DNA of 64,000 nt from Streptomyces nigrescens (GTDB lineage: Bacteria; Actinomycetota; Actinomycetes; Streptomycetales; Streptomycetaceae): contig AP026073.1 in assembly GCA_024349765.1 (NCBI GenBank), forward strand, positions 8,122,001-8,186,000. The letters run 5' to 3'. The notes below the pieces were generated by a model. It was not told the origin of the DNA. It did not search any database and was given only the letters and a program-made list of their open reading frames with translations. The translations under genes were made by a program, and so were the position numbers. The first letter of the stretch is position 1, and every line of letters begins with the position of its first letter. Of this stretch, positions 1-9,455 are shown piece after piece.

Positions 1-832
1 CGCCATGGGCGCCGCCTTCGCCTCGGTCTTCCTGTACTCCGGGTCGATGTCGACGTCGACCATCGTGGAGTCGCAGCAGAACAGGTGGTACATCCTGCTG
101 CTGCCGGTGTCGTTCCTCATCTACATCGCGACGATGGTGGGGGAGACCAACCGGGCGCCGTTCGACATGCCGGAGTCCGAGGGCGACCTCGTGGGCGGCT
201 TCAACACCGAGTACTCGTCCATCAAGTTCGCGATGTTCATGCTCGCCGAGTACGTGAACATGGTGACGGTCTCGGCGGTCGCGACCACCCTCTTCCTCGG
301 CGGCTGGCGGGCCCCGTACCCGATCTCGACGTTCTGGGAGGGCGCCAACCACGGCTGGTGGCCGATGCTGTGGTTCACGATCAAGGTGCAGCTGCTGCTG
401 TTCTTCTTCATCTGGCTGCGCGGCACGCTCCCCCGGGTGCGCTACGACCAGCTGATGAAGCTGGGCTGGAAGGTCCTCATCCCGGTCTCGCTGGTCTGGC
501 TGATGCTCGTCGCCAGCGTCCGGGCGCTGAAGAACGAGGGCTACAACTTCTCCCAGATCGTGCTCTACGTCGCCGGCGGCGCGGTCGTGCTGCTGCTGAT
601 CTCGCTGCTCGTGGACTTCTTCCGGCGCGGCGAGAACGAGGAGGAGCCGGACGGCGAGGGGGCGTTCGACCCGATGGCCGGCGGGTTCCCGGTGCCGCCG
701 CTGCCCGGGCAGAGCCTGCCGCCGGTGCCGCGCCGACGCCCGCGCCATCAGCGTGAGTTGATTGTCAGTGGTCGGGTGGACACTGTCAGTGACGGAAACG
801 AAACCGACGGAAAGGGGGGCGACGGTGCCTGA
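1..832 (+). CDS. nuoH: NADH-quinone oxidoreductase subunit H (NuoH), 5' truncated by window edge
   Basis: This is the C-terminal part of the membrane subunit of respiratory complex I that links the peripheral arm to the proton-pumping arm and helps form the quinone chamber. The window opens inside the gene, so the start is not visible; about 276 residues remain. The family-defining loop [15 protein letters not shown] lies near visible residues 47-61 and is followed by GFNTEYSS; several membrane segments surround it. The last ~65 residues form a polar, Pro/Gly/Arg-rich cytoplasmic tail that bacterial homologues of the usual ~325 residues lack; such tails are common in actinobacteria. Its stop overlaps the start of nuoI by 8 bp. 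It belongs to the first (complete-type) nuo operon here; a shorter paralogue lies at 34255-35223. Confidence 0.95.
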   Translation, partial: AMGAAFASVFLYSGSMSTSTIVESQQNRWYILLLPVSFLIYIATMVGETNRAPFDMPESEGDLVGGFNTEYSSIKFAMFMLAEYVNMVTVSAVATTLFLGGWRAPYPISTFWEGANHGWWPMLWFTIKVQLLLFFFIWLRGTLPRVRYDQLMKLGWKVLIPVSLVWLMLVASVRALKNEGYNFSQIVLYVAGGAVVLLLISLLVDFFRRGENEEEPDGEGAFDPMAGGFPVPPLPGQSLPPVPRRRPRHQRELIVSGRVDTVSDGNETDGKGGDGA

Positions 833-1442
833 GTTCCAGAACCCCGTGGCCGGCTTCGGCGTGACCTTCAAGGCCATGTTCAAGAAGCGGCTGACCGAGC
901 AGTACCCGGAGGAGAAGAAGCCGACGGCGCCGCGCTTCCACGGCCGCCATCAGCTCAACCGGCACCCCGACGGGCTGGAGAAGTGCATCGGCTGCGAGCT
1001 GTGCGCCTGGGCCTGCCCGGCCGACGCGATCTACGTCGAGGGCGCGGACAACACCGACGAGGAGCGCTACTCCCCGGGCGAGCGCTACGGCCGCGTCTAC
1101 CAGATCAACTACCTGCGCTGCATCCTGTGCGGCCTGTGCGTGGAGGCCTGTCCCACCCGCGCACTGACCATGACCAATGAGTACGAACTCGCCGACCGGT
1201 CCCGCACCTCGCTCATCTACACCAAGGAGGAGCTGCTCGCCGGCCTGGAGGACACGATGGTCGACACGCCGCATGCCATCCACCCCGGCATGACGGAGAA
1301 GGACTACTACAACGGCCTGGTGACCGAGGCCGCCCCGGGGACGGTCCGTCAGGTCGCGGTGTCCAAGGGCGAGCAGCCCCAGGAGGCCGCCGCCACGACC
1401 GGCCCGCAGGAGCCCGCCGCGCGGGAGGTGACCGAGCGATGA
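825..1442 (+). CDS. nuoI: NADH-quinone oxidoreductase subunit I (NuoI), 2x[4Fe-4S] ferredoxin-like
   Basis: The 205-residue protein is the iron-sulfur subunit that passes electrons through clusters N6a and N6b toward NuoB and quinone. Two typical motifs are visible: [12 protein letters not shown] (Cys 54, 57, 60, 64) and [12 protein letters not shown] (Cys 99, 102, 105, 109). I chose the GTG at 825 because a strong ribosome-binding site (AAAGGGGGGC) sits just upstream and the protein then begins [14 protein letters not shown] as expected; an upstream in-frame ATG at 762 would add a non-conserved extension inside nuoH. The start overlaps nuoH by 8 bp and the stop overlaps nuoJ (ATGA), so translation is coupled. 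The C-terminal ~35 residues are a variable Ala/Glu-rich tail. Confidence 0.96.
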   Translation: MPEFQNPVAGFGVTFKAMFKKRLTEQYPEEKKPTAPRFHGRHQLNRHPDGLEKCIGCELCAWACPADAIYVEGADNTDEERYSPGERYGRVYQINYLRCILCGLCVEACPTRALTMTNEYELADRSRTSLIYTKEELLAGLEDTMVDTPHAIHPGMTEKDYYNGLVTEAAPGTVRQVAVSKGEQPQEAAATTGPQEPAAREVTER

Positions 1443-2302
1443 CCTCCCTCGCCGCCGCGGCCTCCACCGGCGAGGCCGTGCAGTTCTGGCTCCTGGGCAC
1501 CGTCGCCGTCGTCGGCGCCCTCTGCACGATCCTGATGAAGCGGGCCGTGCACAGCGCCCTGTCGCTCGCCGGCACCATGATCGTCCTGGCGGTCTTCTAC
1601 CTCGCCAACGGCGCGTACTTCCTCGGCGTCGTGCAGATCGTCGTCTACACCGGCGCGATCATGATGCTGTTCCTGTTCGTCGTCATGCTGGTCGGCGTCA
1701 CCGCCGCGGACTCCCTCAAGGAGACGCTCAAGGGCCAGCGCTGGCTCGCCGCCGGACTGGGCCTCGGCTTCGGCATCCTGCTGATCGCCGGCATCGGCAA
1801 CGCCTCCCTCAAGGAGTTCAACGGCCTCGGCGAGGCCAACGCCGGAGGCAACGTCCAGGGCCTGGCCGCGCTCATCTTCACCAAGTACGTCTTCGCCTTC
1901 GAGATCACCGGCGCCCTGCTGATCACCGCGGCCGTCGGCGCGATGGTGCTCACCCACCGGGAGCGCACCGAGCGCGCCAGGACCCAGCGCGAGCAGTCCG
2001 AGGCCCGCGTCCGCGAGGGCAAGCAGGTGCCGCCGCTGCCCGCCCCCGGCGTCTACGCCCGGCACAACGCCGTGGACATCCCCGGCCTGCTGCCCGACGG
2101 CACCCCGTCCGAGCTGACCGTCAATCCGACGCTGCGCGCCCGCGGCCAGATCCGGGACGTCTCCCGCGAGTCGCTCGCCGAGCTGAAGGCGCTGGAGCGG
2201 CGCTCCGAGGACTGGCTGGGCCGCGGCTCCGGCGAGGAGCCCGAAGCCCCGCCGTCCGGTGGCGCATCGCCGAAGGAGCACAAGGAGGGCGCCAAGAAAT
2301 GA
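1439..2302 (+). CDS. nuoJ: NADH-quinone oxidoreductase subunit J (NuoJ)
   Basis: Membrane subunit of complex I (287 residues). The N-terminal ~175 residues hold five hydrophobic segments, including the conserved stretch [20 protein letters not shown], whose homologue carries the pi-bulge helix of the proton-translocation path. The remaining ~110 residues are a charged cytoplasmic tail rich in Arg, Glu, Pro and Ser, much longer than in E. coli NuoJ (about 184 residues) and longer than in the paralogue at 35816-36445. ATG at 1439 overlaps the nuoI stop by 4 bp; the stop overlaps nuoK by 4 bp. Confidence 0.95.
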   Translation: MTSLAAAASTGEAVQFWLLGTVAVVGALCTILMKRAVHSALSLAGTMIVLAVFYLANGAYFLGVVQIVVYTGAIMMLFLFVVMLVGVTAADSLKETLKGQRWLAAGLGLGFGILLIAGIGNASLKEFNGLGEANAGGNVQGLAALIFTKYVFAFEITGALLITAAVGAMVLTHRERTERARTQREQSEARVREGKQVPPLPAPGVYARHNAVDIPGLLPDGTPSELTVNPTLRARGQIRDVSRESLAELKALERRSEDWLGRGSGEEPEAPPSGGASPKEHKEGAKK

Positions 2303-2598
2303 ACCCGGTCTACTACCTCTATCTCGCCGCCCTGCTGTTCACCATCGGCGCGGCCGGGGTGCTGATCAGGCGGAACGCCATCGTGGTGTTCATGTGCATC
2401 GAGCTGATGCTCAACGCCTGCAACCTCGCCTTCGTCACCTTCTCCCGCCTGCACGGGAATCTGGACGGCCAGATCATCGCCTTCTTCACGATGGTCGTCG
2501 CCGCGGCCGAGGTCGTGGTCGGCCTGGCGATCATCGTGACGATCTTCCGCACCCGTCATACGGCCTCGGTCGACGACGCCAGCCTGATGAAGCTGTAA
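2299..2598 (+). CDS. nuoK: NADH-quinone oxidoreductase subunit K (NuoK)
   Basis: Small (99 residues) three-helix membrane subunit, homologous to MrpC, that contributes buried glutamates to the proton path. The length matches the family (about 100). The segment [16 protein letters not shown] contains the conserved helix-2 Glu, and [13 protein letters not shown] the second one. ATG at 2299 overlaps the nuoJ stop (ATGA). A 13-bp gap separates it from nuoL. Confidence 0.97.
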   Translation: MNPVYYLYLAALLFTIGAAGVLIRRNAIVVFMCIELMLNACNLAFVTFSRLHGNLDGQIIAFFTMVVAAAEVVVGLAIIVTIFRTRHTASVDDASLMKL

Positions 2599-2611
2599 GG
2601 GGTCGCCCAAA

Positions 2612-4558
2612 GTGGAGAACTTGATCGCGCTGCTCGTCGCGGCACCGCTGGTCGGTGCGGCCCTGCTGCTGTGCGGCGGAAAACGGCTCGACCGCACCGG
2701 CCACTGGATCGGCACCCTCTTCGCGGCGGCGTCGTTCGCCGTCGGGGTGGCGCTCTTCGCCGACATGCTCGGCAGGAGCGCCGACCACCGGGCGCTGCAC
2801 CAGCACCTGTTCAGCTGGATCCCGGTCGGCGGCTTCCGCGCCGACGTCGCCTTCCAGCTCGACCAGCTGTCCATGACCTTCGTCCTGCTGATCACCGGCG
2901 TCGGCTCACTGATCCACGTCTACTCGATCGGCTACATGGAGCACGACGAACGGCGCCGCCGCTTCTTCGGCTACCTCAACCTCTTCCTCGCGGCGATGCT
3001 GCTGCTCGTCCTCGCCGACAACTACCTCCTGCTGTACGTCGGTTGGGAGGGCGTCGGCCTCGCCTCGTACCTCCTCATCGGGTTCTGGCAGCACAAGCCG
3101 AGTGCCGCCACCGCCGCCAAGAAGGCGTTCCTGGTCAACCGCGTCGGCGACATGGGCCTGTCCATCGCGATCATGCTGATGTTCACGACGTTCGGGACGT
3201 TCGCGTTCGGCCCGGTGCTCGCGTCCACCGGCGCCACCTCCGAGGGCAAGCTCACCGCCATCGGGCTGATGCTGCTGCTGGCCGCCTGCGGCAAGTCGGC
3301 CCAGGTACCACTGCAGTCCTGGCTCGGGGACGCCATGGAGGGCCCCACCCCGGTCTCCGCCCTGATCCACGCCGCCACGATGGTCACCGCCGGCGTGTAT
3401 CTGATCACCCGCTCCGGGGCGATCTTCAACGCCGCACCGGACGCCCAGACCGCCGTCGTCGCGGTCGGCGCGGTCACCCTCCTCTTCGGTGCGATCGTCG
3501 GTTGCGCCAAGGACGACATCAAGAAGGCCCTGGCCGGCTCGACGATGTCGCAGATCGGCTACATGATCCTCGCCGCCGGCCTGGGCCCGATCGGCTACGC
3601 CTTCGCGATCATGCACCTGGTCACCCACGGCTTCTTCAAGGCGGGCCTCTTCCTCGGCGCCGGCTCGGTGATGCACGGCATGAACGACGAGGTCGACATG
3701 CGCCGTTACGGCGGCCTGCGGAAGTACATGCCGATCACCTTCATCACCTTCGGCCTCGGCTATCTCGCGATCATCGGCTTCCCCGGCCTGTCCGGCTTCT
3801 TCTCCAAGGACAAGATCATCGAGGCGGCGTTCGCCAAGGGCGGCACCGAAGGCTGGATCCTCGGCGGCGCGGCCCTCCTGGGCGCCGCGATCACCGCGTT
3901 CTACATGACCCGGGTGATGCTGATGACGTTCTTCGGCGAGGAGCGCTGGCGCAACGCCCCCACCCCCTCACCGGACCGGCCCTCCGCCGAACCCGCCGCC
4001 GGAACCGGCGGCGAGTACACCCCGCCGCATCCGCACGAGTCGCCGAAGGTCATGACCCTCCCCATGGTCGTGCTGGCCATCGGATCGGTCTTCGCCGGCG
4101 GCCTGTTCAGCCTCAACGAGGCCTTCGTCAAGTGGCTGGAGCCCGTCACGTCCTTCGCGCACGGCCACTCCCCGGTCAGCGCCACGACCGTCACCGCCGC
4201 CACCACCGTCGTCCTCTTCCTCGGCGTCGGCGTCGCCTGGCTGATGTACGGCCGCCGGCCGGTCCCGTCGCTCGCCCCCCGCGGCTCGCTGCTCACCCGC
4301 GCCGCCCGCCGCGACCTCCTCCAGGACGACTTCAACCACATCGTCTTCGTCCGCGGCGGCGGCCACCTGACCACCACCCTCGTCCAGCTCGACCACACCC
4401 TGGTGGACGGCGCGGTCAACGGCACGGCCGCCTCCATGGGCGGACTCTCCGGCCTGCTCCGCCAGTTGCAGAGCGGCTTCGTCCGCTCCTACGCGGTCCA
4501 GATGCTGGGCGGGGCCGCCGTACTCGTCGCCGCGACCCTGCTGATGAGGGGTGTCTGA
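2612..4558 (+). CDS. nuoL: NADH-quinone oxidoreductase subunit L (NuoL)
   Basis: Largest antiporter-like subunit of complex I (648 residues), carrying a proton channel and the long lateral helix. Family landmarks are visible: [19 protein letters not shown], the [25 protein letters not shown] block, [15 protein letters not shown] and [19 protein letters not shown], including the conserved channel Lys/Glu/His positions. About 40 residues near 450-490 form a Pro-rich, His-containing loop not typical of enteric NuoL. The start is GTG at 2612, 13 bp after nuoK; nuoM follows after 3 bp. The paralogue NuoL2 is at 36810-38807. Confidence 0.96.
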   Translation: MENLIALLVAAPLVGAALLLCGGKRLDRTGHWIGTLFAAASFAVGVALFADMLGRSADHRALHQHLFSWIPVGGFRADVAFQLDQLSMTFVLLITGVGSLIHVYSIGYMEHDERRRRFFGYLNLFLAAMLLLVLADNYLLLYVGWEGVGLASYLLIGFWQHKPSAATAAKKAFLVNRVGDMGLSIAIMLMFTTFGTFAFGPVLASTGATSEGKLTAIGLMLLLAACGKSAQVPLQSWLGDAMEGPTPVSALIHAATMVTAGVYLITRSGAIFNAAPDAQTAVVAVGAVTLLFGAIVGCAKDDIKKALAGSTMSQIGYMILAAGLGPIGYAFAIMHLVTHGFFKAGLFLGAGSVMHGMNDEVDMRRYGGLRKYMPITFITFGLGYLAIIGFPGLSGFFSKDKIIEAAFAKGGTEGWILGGAALLGAAITAFYMTRVMLMTFFGEERWRNAPTPSPDRPSAEPAAGTGGEYTPPHPHESPKVMTLPMVVLAIGSVFAGGLFSLNEAFVKWLEPVTSFAHGHSPVSATTVTAATTVVLFLGVGVAWLMYGRRPVPSLAPRGSLLTRAARRDLLQDDFNHIVFVRGGGHLTTTLVQLDHTLVDGAVNGTAASMGGLSGLLRQLQSGFVRSYAVQMLGGAAVLVAATLLMRGV

Positions 4559-4561
4559 GCC

Positions 4562-6220
4562 ATGTCGTTTCCCCTGCTGACGGCGACGGCCGTGGTACCG
4601 GCGATCGGCGCGATCGCCACCGCCGCGCTGCCCGCCGCCAAGCGCACCGTGGCCAAATGGCTCGCGCTGCTCTTCTCCCTGCTCACCTTCGCGCTGGCCC
4701 TCGTCGTCGCGTTCCGCTTCGACCCCACCGCCAAGGGTCCCTTCCAGCTCACCGAATCGCACGCCTGGATCAGCGACTTCGGCGTCCGCTACGAACTCGG
4801 CGTGGACGGCATCGCGGTCGCCCTGATCGCGCTCACCGCCCTGCTCATCCCGTTCGTCATCCTGGCCGGCTGGCACGACGCCGACCCCCTGGAGGAAGCC
4901 ACGCCCAACCGGCGCTGGCGGCCCACCCAGGGCTTCTTCGCCCTGATCCTCGCCGTCGAGGCGATGGTGGTGATCTCCTTCGAGGCCACCGACGTCTTCC
5001 TCTTCTACATCTTCTTCGAAGCCATGCTGATCCCGATGTACTTCCTCATCGGAGGCTTCGGGGACCGCGCCGGCGCCGACGGCGAGGAGCGCTCCGCGGA
5101 CCGCAGGTCGCAGGCCGCGGTGAAGTTCCTGCTCTACAACCTCGCCGGCGGCCTGATCATGCTGGCCGCGGTCATCGGGCTGTACGCCGTCACCGCCGAC
5201 CAGCTCGGCACCGGCACCTTCTCCCTGACGCAGATCGTCGAGGCCCGCGCGGCCGGGCAGCTGGACATCGGCACCACCACCGAACGCCTGCTGTTCCTCG
5301 GCTTCTTCTTCGCCTTCGCCGTCAAGGCCCCGCTCTGGCCGCTGCACACCTGGCTGCCCGGCGCCATGGGCGAATCGACCGCCCCCGTCGCCGTCCTGAT
5401 CACCGCCGTGGTCGACAAGGTCGGCACCTTCGCCATGCTCCGCTTCTGCCTCCAGCTCTTCCCGGAGGCCAGCAGCTGGGCGACCCCGGTCATCCTGGTC
5501 CTCGCCCTGATCAGCATCGTCTACGGCGCCCTGCTCGCGGTCGCCCAGCGGGACATCAAGCGGCTGATCGCCTACGCCTCGATCTCCCACTTCGGCTTCA
5601 TCATCCTGGGCATCTTCGCCATGACGTCCCAGGGCCAGGGCGGCGCCACCCTGTACATGGTCAACCACGGCATCTCGACCGCCGCCCTGATGCTGGTCGC
5701 CGGCTTCCTCATCAGCCGCCGCGGCTCCCGGCTCATCGCGGACTACGGCGGCGTCCAGAAGGTCGCCCCCGTGCTCGCCGGCACCTTCCTGATCGGCGGC
5801 CTGGCCACCCTCTCCCTGCCCGGCCTGGCCCCGTTCGTCAGCGAATTCCTCGTCCTGGTCGGCACGTTCAGCCGCTACCCGGTCATCGGCGTCATCGCCA
5901 CCCTCGGCATCGTCCTCGCCGCGCTCTACGTCCTCGTCCTCTACCAGCGGACGATGACCGGGCCGGTGAAGAGCGAGGTCAGCGCCATGCCCGACCTGCG
6001 GGCCCGGGAACTGGTGGTGGTCGCGCCGCTGATCGCGCTGCTGCTCTTCCTCGGCGTGTACCCCAAACCGCTCACCGACCTGGTCAACCCGGCGGTCGAG
6101 CACACCCTGTCCGTCGTGGACAAGAAGGACCCCAAGCCCACTGTGCAGGTGAACGCCGTGCCCGGCAGCGGCCGGGCCGGTCACGCCGCGAGTGATCAAG
6201 ATGTGGAGGCCGCGAAATGA
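4562..6220 (+). CDS. nuoM: NADH-quinone oxidoreductase subunit M (NuoM)
   Basis: Antiporter-like proton-pumping subunit of complex I (552 residues). Recognisable blocks are YELGVDGIAVALIALTA, FLFYIFFEAMLIPMYFLIG (with the conserved Glu), VKAPLWPLHTWLPGAMGEST and KRLIAYASISHFGFIILGI. The C-terminal ~45 residues after the last helix are polar. The ATG at 4562 follows the nuoL stop by 3 bp, and the stop overlaps nuoN (ATGA), consistent with a single polycistronic mRNA. Confidence 0.96.
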   Translation: MSFPLLTATAVVPAIGAIATAALPAAKRTVAKWLALLFSLLTFALALVVAFRFDPTAKGPFQLTESHAWISDFGVRYELGVDGIAVALIALTALLIPFVILAGWHDADPLEEATPNRRWRPTQGFFALILAVEAMVVISFEATDVFLFYIFFEAMLIPMYFLIGGFGDRAGADGEERSADRRSQAAVKFLLYNLAGGLIMLAAVIGLYAVTADQLGTGTFSLTQIVEARAAGQLDIGTTTERLLFLGFFFAFAVKAPLWPLHTWLPGAMGESTAPVAVLITAVVDKVGTFAMLRFCLQLFPEASSWATPVILVLALISIVYGALLAVAQRDIKRLIAYASISHFGFIILGIFAMTSQGQGGATLYMVNHGISTAALMLVAGFLISRRGSRLIADYGGVQKVAPVLAGTFLIGGLATLSLPGLAPFVSEFLVLVGTFSRYPVIGVIATLGIVLAALYVLVLYQRTMTGPVKSEVSAMPDLRARELVVVAPLIALLLFLGVYPKPLTDLVNPAVEHTLSVVDKKDPKPTVQVNAVPGSGRAGHAASDQDVEAAK

Positions 6221-7869
6221 GTTCCGTGGCAAGTGTCCACAGCCTGTGGACAGCGGCGGCCGGAGCACCGGGCAAGATCCCGGGGCCGCACATCGAGTAC
6301 GCCCAGCTCTCGCCCACCCTGATCGTCCTCGGCGCCGCGGTGCTCGGCATCATGATCGAGGCCTTCGTCCCGCGCCGCAGCCGCTACTACTCCCAGCTGC
6401 TGCTGTCCCTGGTGGCGCTGGCCGCCGCGTTCGCCGCGGTGATCGGCCTGGCGGCCGCCGGATTCGGCTCGTCCAAGGCCCATGTCGCCGCGATGGGCGC
6501 CGTCGCCGTCGACGGCCCCGCGCTGTTCCTCCAGGGCACGATCCTGCTGGTCTCCCTGATCGCCGTCTTCACCTTCGCCGAGCGCCGGCTCGACCCGGCG
6601 GCACACGGCAAACACGTGGACTCCTTCGCCGCCCAGCCCGCGGCCGTCCCCGGCGGCGCCGCCGAACAGGCCGCCGTCAAGGCCGGGTTCACCACCACCG
6701 AGGTCTTCCCGATCCTGCTCTTCGCGGTCGGCGGCATGCTGATCTTCCCGGCGGCCAACGACCTGCTGACGCTCTTCGTCGCGCTGGAGGTCTTCTCCCT
6801 CCCGCTGTACATCCTGTGCGCACTGGCCCGCCGCCAGCGGCTGCTGTCGCAGGAGTCCGCGCTCAAGTACTTCCTCCTCGGCGCGTTTTCCTCCGCCTTC
6901 CTCCTGTTCGGCGTCGCCCTGCTCTACGGCTACGCGGGCACGGTGACGTACGCCGGGATCGCCGAGGTCGTCTCGGACGGCGCCAAGCAGATCGACCCGG
7001 CCCTGGCCGGCACGATGAGCAACGACGCACTGCTGCTGATCGGCGGCGCGCTGGTGCTGATGGGCCTGCTGTTCAAGGTCGGCGCGGTCCCGTTCCACAT
7101 GTGGACCCCGGACGTCTACCAGGGCGCCCCGACACCGGTCACCGGCTTCATGGCGGCCGCCACCAAAGTCGCCGCGTTCGGTGCGCTGCTGCGGGTGCTG
7201 TACGTCGTCCTGCCCGGCATGCGCTGGGACTGGCGGCCGGTGATGTGGGGCGTCGCGATCATCACGATGCTGGGCGGCGCGATCGTCGCCATCACCCAGA
7301 CCGACATCAAGCGGCTGCTGGCGTACTCCTCCATCGCGCACGCCGGGTTCATCCTCGCCGGTGTCATCGCCACCAGTAAGGACGGCGTCTCCTCGGTGCT
7401 GTTCTACCTGGGCGCCTACTCCTTCGTGACGCTCGGCGCCTTCGCCGTCGTCACCCTGGTGCGGGACGCGGGCGGCGAGGCCACCCAGCTGTCCAAGTGG
7501 GCCGGCCTCGGCCGGCGTTCGCCGCTGGTGGCCGCGGTCTTCGCGGTGTTCCTGCTGGCCTTCGCCGGCATCCCGCTGACCTCCGGTTTCGCCGGGAAGT
7601 TCGCGGTCTTCAAGGCGGCCGCGCAGAGCGGCGCGGGCTGGCTGGTGGTCGTCGGTGTGATCTCCTCCGCCATCGCCGCGTTCTTCTACATCCGCGTCAT
7701 CGTCCTGATGTTCTTCAACGAGCCCAAGGCCGAAGGCCCGACCGTGGCGGTGCCCAGCCCGCTGACCTCCACGGCCATCGCCATCGGCGTCACCGCCACC
7801 CTGGTCCTGGGCCTGGCGCCGCAGTACTTCCTGGACCTCGCAGGGCATGCGGGAGTCTTCGTGCGCTGA
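6217..7869 (+). CDS. nuoN: NADH-quinone oxidoreductase subunit N (NuoN)
   Basis: Third antiporter-like subunit of complex I (550 residues) and last gene of the first nuo operon. Visible signatures include FVALEVFSLPLYILCA, ESALKYFLLGAFSSAFLLFG, KVGAVPFHMWTPDVYQGAP and KRLLAYSSIAHAGFILAG. A loop of ~55 residues (near 125-165) is rich in Ala/Gly and differs from NuoN2. The ATG overlaps the nuoM stop by 4 bp. The first codons contain a perfect inverted repeat resembling two facing DnaA boxes (6234-6252). A strong hairpin at 7961-8007 follows the gene. Confidence 0.95.
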   Translation: MSSVASVHSLWTAAAGAPGKIPGPHIEYAQLSPTLIVLGAAVLGIMIEAFVPRRSRYYSQLLLSLVALAAAFAAVIGLAAAGFGSSKAHVAAMGAVAVDGPALFLQGTILLVSLIAVFTFAERRLDPAAHGKHVDSFAAQPAAVPGGAAEQAAVKAGFTTTEVFPILLFAVGGMLIFPAANDLLTLFVALEVFSLPLYILCALARRQRLLSQESALKYFLLGAFSSAFLLFGVALLYGYAGTVTYAGIAEVVSDGAKQIDPALAGTMSNDALLLIGGALVLMGLLFKVGAVPFHMWTPDVYQGAPTPVTGFMAAATKVAAFGALLRVLYVVLPGMRWDWRPVMWGVAIITMLGGAIVAITQTDIKRLLAYSSIAHAGFILAGVIATSKDGVSSVLFYLGAYSFVTLGAFAVVTLVRDAGGEATQLSKWAGLGRRSPLVAAVFAVFLLAFAGIPLTSGFAGKFAVFKAAAQSGAGWLVVVGVISSAIAAFFYIRVIVLMFFNEPKAEGPTVAVPSPLTSTAIAIGVTATLVLGLAPQYFLDLAGHAGVFVR

Positions 7870-7960
7870 ACGGCGGGAGGCCGGCCTCGGCTTGGCCGAC
7901 CGCCGGACCCGTACCGGTACCGCGGATACGTGCCCGGTGCGTCGCAGCACCGCGTGCGGC

Positions 7961-8007
7961 AACGGCCGCCGTCCGGAGCCCTCGGGGGGTTCCGGACGGC
8001 GGCCGTT
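7961..8007. terminator. Perfect 17-bp hairpin between nuoN and the convergent lipoprotein gene
   Basis: Positions 7961-7977 and 7991-8007 are perfect reverse complements (17 bp, very G/C rich) around a 13-nt loop. There is no U tract, but long GC stems without U tracts commonly end transcription in Streptomyces. It lies between the 3' ends of nuoN (+) and the lipoprotein gene (-) and could serve both strands. Confidence 0.8.
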
Positions 8008-8060
8008 CGCCGTGCAGGGCCCCGCCGACCGTCCAGTGGTCGGTCCGGCGGGCCCGGCGG

Positions 8061-8546
8061 TCAGCTCTTGGGCATCCCGCTCGGCAGCTCGGGCATGTCG
8101 GGGATCTTCACGCTGCCGTCGCTGGTCTTGGTGTACTTCTCGGTGGGGCCGTTCTTCCAGTCGACGGTCAGAGTCTTGCCGTCCGATCCGGCCTTGAGCG
8201 TGCCCATGGTGCGGGTGGTGTCCCCGTCGGTGCACTTGAGGGCGGCCATGGTCATCCCGGCCATCTCCTGGACCTTGCCCAGACACGCGGACTTGTGGCC
8301 GTTGCTGAACGCGACCGTGCCCTTGGTGATCACCAGGATCAGCGGGCTGCTGTCCGTACCGGCCTTCCAGGCACCCTCGACCGCCTTGGGGCTCGCGGGC
8401 TTGTCCGCGCTTCCCGGAGTCGACGTCGGAGCCTCCGGCGTCTTGCTCGGCTTGCTGTCGCTGCCGTTGTCGCCGCTGCTTCCGCAACCGCTGAGCAGCA
8501 TCGCGGCGATGGCTGCCGCCCCGGCGATCTGTGCTGCCTTGCGCAC
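8061..8546 (-). CDS. Putative secreted lipoprotein, function unknown
   Basis: A 161-residue protein with a clear lipoprotein signal: positively charged MRKAAQ, a hydrophobic stretch, then the lipobox LLSGC (Cys ~21), followed by a Ser/Gly/Asp/Pro-rich linker. The mature part holds two Cys residues (SACLGK and LKCTDG) that could form a disulfide, and ends in a Pro-rich tail. I recognise no enzyme motif. The ATG at 8546 is preceded by a purine-rich GGAGGAG on the minus strand. It is convergent with nuoN and has no obvious operon partner. It is probably anchored outside the membrane by Lgt/Lsp processing; the role is unknown. Confidence 0.8.
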   Translation of the reverse strand: MRKAAQIAGAAAIAAMLLSGCGSSGDNGSDSKPSKTPEAPTSTPGSADKPASPKAVEGAWKAGTDSSPLILVITKGTVAFSNGHKSACLGKVQEMAGMTMAALKCTDGDTTRTMGTLKAGSDGKTLTVDWKNGPTEKYTKTSDGSVKIPDMPELPSGMPKS

Positions 8547-8664
8547 GTACGTCTCCTCCGTTGTGGGTCAGGGACCGTGAGGCTAACAGCGCCCCCGCCC
8601 CACCGTCCGCCCCGTCATCGCTCTTGCATCAACGCCGGTACGCAGTTGGTGTGGGGCTGTGACG

Positions 8665-8816
8665 TAGGGCGGGGCGGGGAGGGGGCGGGGGGATGGGGTG
8701 GGCGGCGCGGAGGGTGGGGGCGGGGCGGGGCGGCTTCCCTCTTCCTCGGGGGCCCCTCCCCCCCCCGCCCCTCCCCCCGCCCCGCCCCACCCCTCCGCCC
8801 CCACCCCCACCCCCTA
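8665..8816. repeat. Extreme G-rich / C-rich imperfect inverted repeat
   Basis: On the + strand about 70 bases (8665-8735) are almost only G with tracts of three to six, and 8750-8816 is almost only C. The two arms can pair imperfectly around a short CT-rich centre. The arms carry many GGG/GGGG runs, so they could also form G-quadruplexes. The element fills the space between the 3' end of the GPP34 gene and the upstream region of the lipoprotein gene; both read leftward. It may act as a terminator for the upstream unit; this role is inferred. Confidence 0.7.
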
Positions 8817-9455
8817 ACCCCCCGCCGCGCTCTTGTCCTGCTGTACGGCGTGGTGGACGGCGCGGGACGTCCAGCACTCCTTGACCAGGCCGCGCAGGGC
8901 GCGCCGGTGCGGGCGTCCGGCTGCGCCGGGCAGGAGCCTGGCGTCCAGGTCGCAGGCCGCCACCTGCGCGGCCAGCAGCCGATCACGCCACCCGGGCAGC
9001 CCGGCCTCGACGGCTGCCGTGAAGCGGGCCCGGGCCGGCCCGCTGAGGTCCACCGGCCCCACGGGGAACCGTTCGTACGGGAACAGGCCCAGCGCCCGGT
9101 GGGTCTCTCTGCGCAGTGCGCCGCGCTTCTCCAGCACGCGCAGGCACAGCTCCTGCAGGGGCCGGCCGGCGCCGTGGACCCAGCGGTGCGCCTTGACGCC
9201 CTTGCCGCCCTTGGTCGGGGCGGGCAGTGCCGCCAGCGCGCCGTCCCCTATCGCGTTGCCGAGCGGCAGCGGATTGATCACCGTGATCCGGTCGCCGCGC
9301 TCCACGGTGATCCGCCCGGCCGCCTCCAGGTCCGCCAGGGCCGCGCCGGCCAGCCCGTAGTGCAGGTACTTCGGGTTGGTCAGGGGGCGGCCGCGCACCG
9401 GGTCGAGGCCCAGGAGGAGCAGTTCCTCGGGGAGGCTGAGCGGGGTGCCGGTCAT
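8814..9455 (-). CDS. GPP34 (GOLPH3-like) family phosphoprotein
   Basis: A 213-residue protein matching the bacterial GPP34 family, homologous to eukaryotic Golgi phosphoprotein 3. Indicative segments are LPEELLLLGLDPVRGRPL at the N terminus, the helical block AGAALADLEAAGRI, and a C-terminal helix beginning RALRGLVKECWTSRAVHHAV. In eukaryotes GOLPH3 binds phosphatidylinositol 4-phosphate; the bacterial function is not established. The ATG at 9455 overlaps the fumarylacetoacetase stop by 4 bp (ATGA), so the two genes are coupled. The gene ends inside the edge of the C-rich arm of the 8665-8816 inverted repeat. It is soluble, with no signal peptide. Confidence 0.85.
   Translation of the reverse strand: MTGTPLSLPEELLLLGLDPVRGRPLTNPKYLHYGLAGAALADLEAAGRITVERGDRITVINPLPLGNAIGDGALAALPAPTKGGKGVKAHRWVHGAGRPLQELCLRVLEKRGALRRETHRALGLFPYERFPVGPVDLSGPARARFTAAVEAGLPGWRDRLLAAQVAACDLDARLLPGAAGRPHRRALRGLVKECWTSRAVHHAVQQDKSAAGG

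Noticed and set aside
3968-6268. A 766-codon minus-strand open frame over nuoL-nuoN
   Set aside because: It is antisense to three clearly conserved genes; long antisense frames are usual in DNA with >70% GC.
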